A stretch of 18,194 nt of DNA from [Eubacterium] saphenum (GTDB lineage: Bacteria; Bacillota; Clostridia; Oscillospirales; Ruminococcaceae): NCBI GenBank assembly GCA_004555855.1, contig SFJQ01000024.1, positions 1 through 18,194 on the forward strand. Reading direction: 5' to 3'. Each line of letters begins with the position of its first letter. Position 1 is the first letter of the stretch. Below the pieces are notes generated by a model. That model was not told where the DNA came from. It saw only the letters and a list, made by a program, of their open reading frames with translations, and ran no database searches. Positions 14,316 to 18,194 of the stretch are shown one piece after another. The position numbers were made by a program, and so were the translations under genes.

Positions 14316-14321
14316 CCCTTT
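14316..14321 (-). promoter_or_regulatory. Ribosome binding site deciding the GTG start of lspA
   Basis: AAAGGG on the minus strand, nine bases before GTG at 14306. It lies seven bases past the ileS-lspA hairpin. Confidence 0.6.
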
Positions 14322-14328
14322 CAAAGTA

Positions 14329-14374
14329 AAATAAGGAAAGGAATTTATTCAAAATTGCGTTCCTTTCCTTATTT
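14329..14374 (-). terminator. Hairpin between ileS and lspA, probable (partial) terminator
   Basis: A perfect 15-bp inverted repeat: AAATAAGGAAAGGAA (14329-14343) and TTCCTTTCCTTATTT (14360-14374), with a 16-base loop. In the minus-strand direction the descending arm runs into TTATTTTACTTT. It starts four bases after the ileS stop. The stem is A/T- and purine/pyrimidine-biased with few G-C pairs, so termination may be incomplete. Only 22 bases separate it from the lspA start, leaving little room for a separate promoter downstream. Confidence 0.65.
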
Positions 14375-14378
14375 AAGA

Positions 14379-17183
14379 TTACTCAAAATTCAGCTTGATA
14401 ACCTCGGCGCAACGCTTGCAGAGATTAGGATATTTATCGTCACAGCCAACACTGTCGTCAAACTTCCAGCAGCGCGCGCAAGGCTCGCCGGACTTTTTCC
14501 TGACGGTAACCGAGCAGGTGCTTCCCTTGTACTCGCCCTCGCCGCCGACATTTACAACCGCCTTCGACACGATACACGCGTCCGCAAGGTCGTTTTCAAG
14601 CGACTTCAGCGACTCATCGTCGGTGAAAATAGCAACCTCGGCTTCAAGAGGCTTTCCGATAATCTTCTCGGCACGCTTTTGTTCAAGCGCCGCCAGAACA
14701 TCGTCACGAACCGCGTGGATTTTCGCCCATTTTTCCTCGTCAGCCGTAACTCCCGTCTTTTCGGGCATCGGGTTGAAGATAACGCTGCGTAAATCATCGG
14801 TCTTCTTATGCGGCATAAAGCCCCAGATTTCGTCCGCCGTGTAGCACAAAATCGGCGCAATCAAACGAACCAGCGAGTCCAGAATAATGTACATCGCGGT
14901 CTGAACAGACTTTCTGAGCGGCGAATCAGGCGCCTCGCAGTAGAGCGTGTCCTTCACGATATCGAGGTAGAAATTCGACATATCGACAACGCAGAAGCTG
15001 ATTATCGCGTGATAAGCGAGATAATAATCCATCGCTTCATACGCGTTTCTGACCTTTTCGATAACCTCGTCAAGCCGCGCCAGCGCCCACTTGTCAAGCT
15101 CGCTGAGCTGAGAAAGCTCAACCATCTCGGTGTCGGGATTGAAGCCCTCGCGGTCGCCGAGATTTCCGAGAATATAACGCGCCGTGTTGCGGATTTTACG
15201 ATAGCTCTCGGAAAGCTGCTTAAGCATATCGTTCGACACGCGGATATCAGCGTGATAATCGAGCGAAGCAACCCACAAACGCAGAACGTCCGCGCCGAAG
15301 TCCTTGATAACCTCTTCGGGAACGATTACGTTGCCCTTGGATTTATGCATCTGCTGACCGTTTCCGTCAACAACCCAGCCGTGCGTGCAAACCGCTTTGT
15401 AAGGCGCTTTGCCGGTTGTTGCCACGGACGTGAGCAAGCTCGACTGGAACCAGCCGCGATACTGGTCGCAGCCCTCGAGATACAAATCCGCAGGCCACGA
15501 AAGCTCGGGACGTTCCTGAAGAACAGCAGCGTGTGTGCAGCCGCTGTCGAACCAAACATCGAAAATATCCATTTCCTTGGTGAATTTAGAGCCGCCGCAC
15601 TCGCACTTTACGTCAGCGGGGATAAACTCACTTGCGTCCTTTGCATACCACGCGTCCGAGCTTTCCTTGCGGAACATATCGGAAATCGCGCCGATTGTCT
15701 TGTCGTTGATGACGGGCTTTCCGCAGTCTGCACAGTACAAAATCGGAATCGGCACGCCCCATCTTCTCTGACGGGAAATACACCAATCCGAGCGCATATT
15801 TACCATATTCTTAATGCGCTCCTCGCCCCAATCGGGAATCCACTGAACCTGCTCGATAGCCTTGATGGTTTCGGGCTTGAACATATCAACATTGCAGAAC
15901 CACTGGTCGGTTGCACGATAGATAATCGGCTCGTGGCAACGCCAGCAGTGCGGGTACGGGTGGACAATCTTCTGCATTTTGAGCAGCGTGTTGTCGTCCT
16001 CAAGACGCTGAGCGATAACCTTGTTCGCGTCCGCTGTCTTGAGTCCAGCAAAATCGCCAGCTTCCTCGGTAAGCACGCCCTTTTCGTTAACGGGAACGAT
16101 AATCTTGAACATTCCCTTGTATTTCTGACAAACCTCAAAGTCCTCCACACCGAAGCCGGGCGCTGTGTGAACGCAGCCGGTACCGCTGTCGAGAGTAACG
16201 TGATTTCCCACGATAAGCGGGGATTTTCTCGGCATAAACGGGTGATTTGTTTCAATAAGCTCCAAATCAGCGCCCTTAAAGCTGCCGACAGTAGAATACT
16301 TCTCAATACCCGCCGCCTTCATTACCTCGGGAACAAGCTCGGCTGCCATCAGGAGATACTCGCCGAAGGACTTGCTGTTCTCGTCCTCAACCTTAACGAA
16401 CGTGTAGTCATAGTTCGGTCCGAGACAGATTGCGAGGTTACCGGGCAAAGTCCATGTGGTGGTTGTCCAGATAACAACGTATGCCTTGCTCAAATCAATG
16501 CCGAGGTCCGCAAACTTGCCCTTGTCATCGGCAAGCGGGAATTTTACATAAATCGAATAGCACGGATCGTCCTGATACTCGATTTCCGCTTCGGCAAGCG
16601 CCGTGTTGCAGTCCGCGCACCAGTAAACCGGCTTCAGTCCCTTGTAGATGTAGCCCTTTTTGTACATCTCCCCGAAAACCTCAACCTGCTTCGCCTCAAA
16701 CTCGGGACGAATAGTGAGGTACGGATTCTCGAAATCACCCCAAACGCCAAGACGCTTGAACTGCGCCTTCTGGTCGTCAAGGCAGGAAAGTGCAAACTCA
16801 CGGCAGCTCTTTCTCAGCGTAACCGGATCAACCGAACCGCTGTCAACGCCGAGCTGCTTTATTGCCTTCAGCTCAATCGGCAAGCCGTGGCAGTCCCAGC
16901 CGGGCACATAGTAAGCGTTATAGCCTGTCATTGCCTTGTACTTGACGATAATATCCTTAAGCACCTTGTTCAAAGCAGTTCCAAGGTGAATATTGCCGTT
17001 TGCGTAGGGAGGGCCGTCGTGAAGCGTATACGGCTTCTTATCCTTATTTTTCTCGGCAAGAGCATAGAAAATGCGCTCCTTTTCCCACTTTTCGAGCATT
17101 TCCGGCTCTCTTTTGGGAAGATTTGCCCTCATCGGAAAGTCCGTTTTGGGAAGATTGACCGTATTGTTAAGGTCTACTGACAT
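14379..17183 (-). CDS. ileS: Isoleucyl-tRNA synthetase
   Basis: A 934-residue class I aminoacyl-tRNA synthetase that charges tRNA-Ile. Motifs: the HIGH signature as PYANGNIHLGT (59-69), PGWDCHGLPIE typical of IleRS, the editing-domain TTTWTLPGNLAI and HTAPGFGVEDF segments, the KMSKS-equivalent MHKSKGN (612-618), and DVWFDSGCTH. The C-terminal zinc finger has C902, C905, C922 and C925. The overall length and the zinc finger indicate the common bacterial type 1 enzyme rather than the mupirocin-insensitive type 2. GAGGAG lies just before the ATG at 17183. The 34-base gap to divIVA holds neither promoter nor T-box leader, so expression probably depends on the divIVA transcript. A hairpin follows the stop codon. 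Confidence 0.97.
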   Translation of the reverse strand: MSVDLNNTVNLPKTDFPMRANLPKREPEMLEKWEKERIFYALAEKNKDKKPYTLHDGPPYANGNIHLGTALNKVLKDIIVKYKAMTGYNAYYVPGWDCHGLPIELKAIKQLGVDSGSVDPVTLRKSCREFALSCLDDQKAQFKRLGVWGDFENPYLTIRPEFEAKQVEVFGEMYKKGYIYKGLKPVYWCADCNTALAEAEIEYQDDPCYSIYVKFPLADDKGKFADLGIDLSKAYVVIWTTTTWTLPGNLAICLGPNYDYTFVKVEDENSKSFGEYLLMAAELVPEVMKAAGIEKYSTVGSFKGADLELIETNHPFMPRKSPLIVGNHVTLDSGTGCVHTAPGFGVEDFEVCQKYKGMFKIIVPVNEKGVLTEEAGDFAGLKTADANKVIAQRLEDDNTLLKMQKIVHPYPHCWRCHEPIIYRATDQWFCNVDMFKPETIKAIEQVQWIPDWGEERIKNMVNMRSDWCISRQRRWGVPIPILYCADCGKPVINDKTIGAISDMFRKESSDAWYAKDASEFIPADVKCECGGSKFTKEMDIFDVWFDSGCTHAAVLQERPELSWPADLYLEGCDQYRGWFQSSLLTSVATTGKAPYKAVCTHGWVVDGNGQQMHKSKGNVIVPEEVIKDFGADVLRLWVASLDYHADIRVSNDMLKQLSESYRKIRNTARYILGNLGDREGFNPDTEMVELSQLSELDKWALARLDEVIEKVRNAYEAMDYYLAYHAIISFCVVDMSNFYLDIVKDTLYCEAPDSPLRKSVQTAMYIILDSLVRLIAPILCYTADEIWGFMPHKKTDDLRSVIFNPMPEKTGVTADEEKWAKIHAVRDDVLAALEQKRAEKIIGKPLEAEVAIFTDDESLKSLENDLADACIVSKAVVNVGGEGEYKGSTCSVTVRKKSGEPCARCWKFDDSVGCDDKYPNLCKRCAEVIKLNFE

Positions 17184-17217
17184 AGTTATCTCCTCGGTTG
17201 TATTTTAATAAATTTGA

Positions 17218-18114
17218 TTACTTGTTGCCATTATTCTTGCCGAATTTCAGGTCGTTATGGCGCTGAGGCTTTGCGTCCGAGCCGGAGTTGAAAAACGGAA
17301 GATTGTCCGAAGGCTTGTCGGATACAGCGTTATTCTCATTATCCTCAACAGCCTTGAACGGCTCCTGTTCAGCTTCTTCCTGCTTTTCGGCAGCCTTTTT
17401 CTTCTCAGCTTCAGCCTTCTTCTGAGCGGCAGCCCTAGCTTCCGCAGCTTTCTGAGCGTCCGAAGACTTCTGCTTGCGGCGCTCCTCGTTGCGTTTTTCT
17501 ACCTCTGCGGAAACTCTCTTCACAAAATCGTCCTCGCACTTTTCGGGAAGCGACTCGAGAAGCGCGATATGCGCGTTGTACTCCGCGAGAATTTTTGCTC
17601 TGTACTCGTTGACATTCTTTCTGGTTTCCTGAAGAATGTTCTCCTGAATTTCCTGCTGCTTATCCATAAGAGCCTTGATTTCGGCAGCCTTGTCGTTTGC
17701 GTCCTTGATAATCTTGGCAGCGGTTTCATCGGCGTTCTGACGCGTTTTGCGGGAATACTCGTCCGCGTCGCCAACCGTTCTGTCAACTCTCGCCTTGGTT
17801 TCGGCGAGCTTCTTTTCAATCGCCTCGTCGGTTTCCTTGGTCAGCTTTTCAGCAGAAGCCTTCGATTCAGCAATAATCGCATTGCCCTGCTTCTGAGCGA
17901 TAAGAAGCGCGTCCTTGAGTGCGTCCTCGTCCTCGCGGTACTCACGAATCTTGTCGGCAAGAACCTCGAGCTTACGCTCCAGCTCGGATTTTTCCTTCTG
18001 AAGCATTGCAAATTCATCGGAAACTTCCTTGAGAAACTCATCAACATCTTCGGTTTTGTAGCCGTTGAATGCCGCTTTCTCAAACTTTCTGCTAAGTATT
18101 TCCTTTGCGTTCAT
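17218..18114 (-). CDS. divIVA: DivIVA-domain cell division/polarity protein
   Basis: A 298-residue coiled-coil protein. The N-terminal DivIVA domain (1-40) reads KEILSRKFEKAAFNGYKTED followed by VDEFLKEV, with F16 and G18 in the loop that inserts into curved membrane in family members. Residues about 38-245 are almost continuous coiled coil. The last 60 or so are Ala/Glu/Lys-rich then disordered (SDKPSDNLPFFNSGSD...). DivIVA recruits division or polar proteins at negatively curved membrane. The frame is open upstream to 18168 and beyond, but AAGGAA (complement of 18122-18127) and the family N-terminus support ATG at 18114. Being next to ileS is a conserved Firmicutes order; the expected ylmH-type gene would lie beyond the window edge. 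Nothing was recognised in 18115-18194. Confidence 0.93.
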   Translation of the reverse strand: MNAKEILSRKFEKAAFNGYKTEDVDEFLKEVSDEFAMLQKEKSELERKLEVLADKIREYREDEDALKDALLIAQKQGNAIIAESKASAEKLTKETDEAIEKKLAETKARVDRTVGDADEYSRKTRQNADETAAKIIKDANDKAAEIKALMDKQQEIQENILQETRKNVNEYRAKILAEYNAHIALLESLPEKCEDDFVKRVSAEVEKRNEERRKQKSSDAQKAAEARAAAQKKAEAEKKKAAEKQEEAEQEPFKAVEDNENNAVSDKPSDNLPFFNSGSDAKPQRHNDLKFGKNNGNK

Positions 18115-18194
18115 ACATTTTTTCCTTCCATAAAGAAATTTAGTAAATGACACAGCGGCTTTCGGCAAACGTTTCCGAATTTTATATTTAGCTG

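Noticed and set aside
14808..17180. A 790-codon open frame on the plus strand opposite ileS
   Set aside because: It is antisense to a fully conserved synthetase, has no ribosome site and gives an Arg/Leu/Val-rich translation without motifs. It arises because ileS rarely uses codons whose complement is a stop in that frame.
18115..18194. In-frame N-terminal extension of DivIVA, or the tail of an upstream gene in another frame ending as an ATGA overlap
   Set aside because: Both frames are open to the window edge but only about 27 codons are visible. Neither resembles YlmH or another expected neighbour, and the DivIVA start is well placed after AAGGAA.

Overview
This window looks like chromosomal DNA from a low-to-mid GC Gram-positive anaerobe of the class Clostridia, plausibly a gut Oscillospirales/Ruminococcaceae member. 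The placement is inferred from gene content: SpoVG, DivIVA, a split transketolase, a PepV-type dipeptidase, a YfhO-type membrane protein and LLCGC lipoproteins. It also rests on strong AGGAGG-like ribosome binding sites and textbook sigma-A promoters. No rRNA, tRNA, CRISPR array, insertion sequence or phage gene was seen. No stretch over 300 bases lacks a gene.

Layout, left part (1-4251): the 3' end of a yfhO-like gene is followed by a Nudix (ADP-ribose pyrophosphatase-type) gene. The Nudix gene converges on, and overlaps by 13 bases, a spoVG gene on the minus strand. A divergent promoter region separates spoVG from murC (TTG start), and murC is coupled to pepV by an ATGA overlap. Middle part (4255-9435): a strong promoter drives two tandem lipoprotein genes that share a 173-bp glycine-rich beta-repeat module; the second gene adds a VanY/LdcB-type carboxypeptidase domain. 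After a terminator, a perfect consensus promoter drives a solitary gene for a 1112-residue cytosolic protein. That protein has an N-terminal coiled coil and three tandem FtsK/SpoIIIE-like modules, all of which seem to have lost the Walker A and Walker B residues. This is the most unusual gene of the window.

Right part (9559-18114, all minus strand, read right to left): divIVA, ileS, a hairpin, lspA, rluD, a Cof-type HAD phosphatase, a DUF4272 gene, and the two halves of a split transketolase. Gaps are very short and several genes overlap. The run ends at a pair of back-to-back hairpins shared with the convergent FtsK-like gene.

How the genes fit together: murC, pepV, the carboxypeptidase lipoprotein, lspA, divIVA and spoVG all bear on the envelope and division (peptidoglycan precursor synthesis, peptide trimming, lipoprotein maturation, pole/septum placement). 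ileS, rluD and the transketolase are housekeeping genes. LspA would mature the two lipoproteins encoded in the same window.
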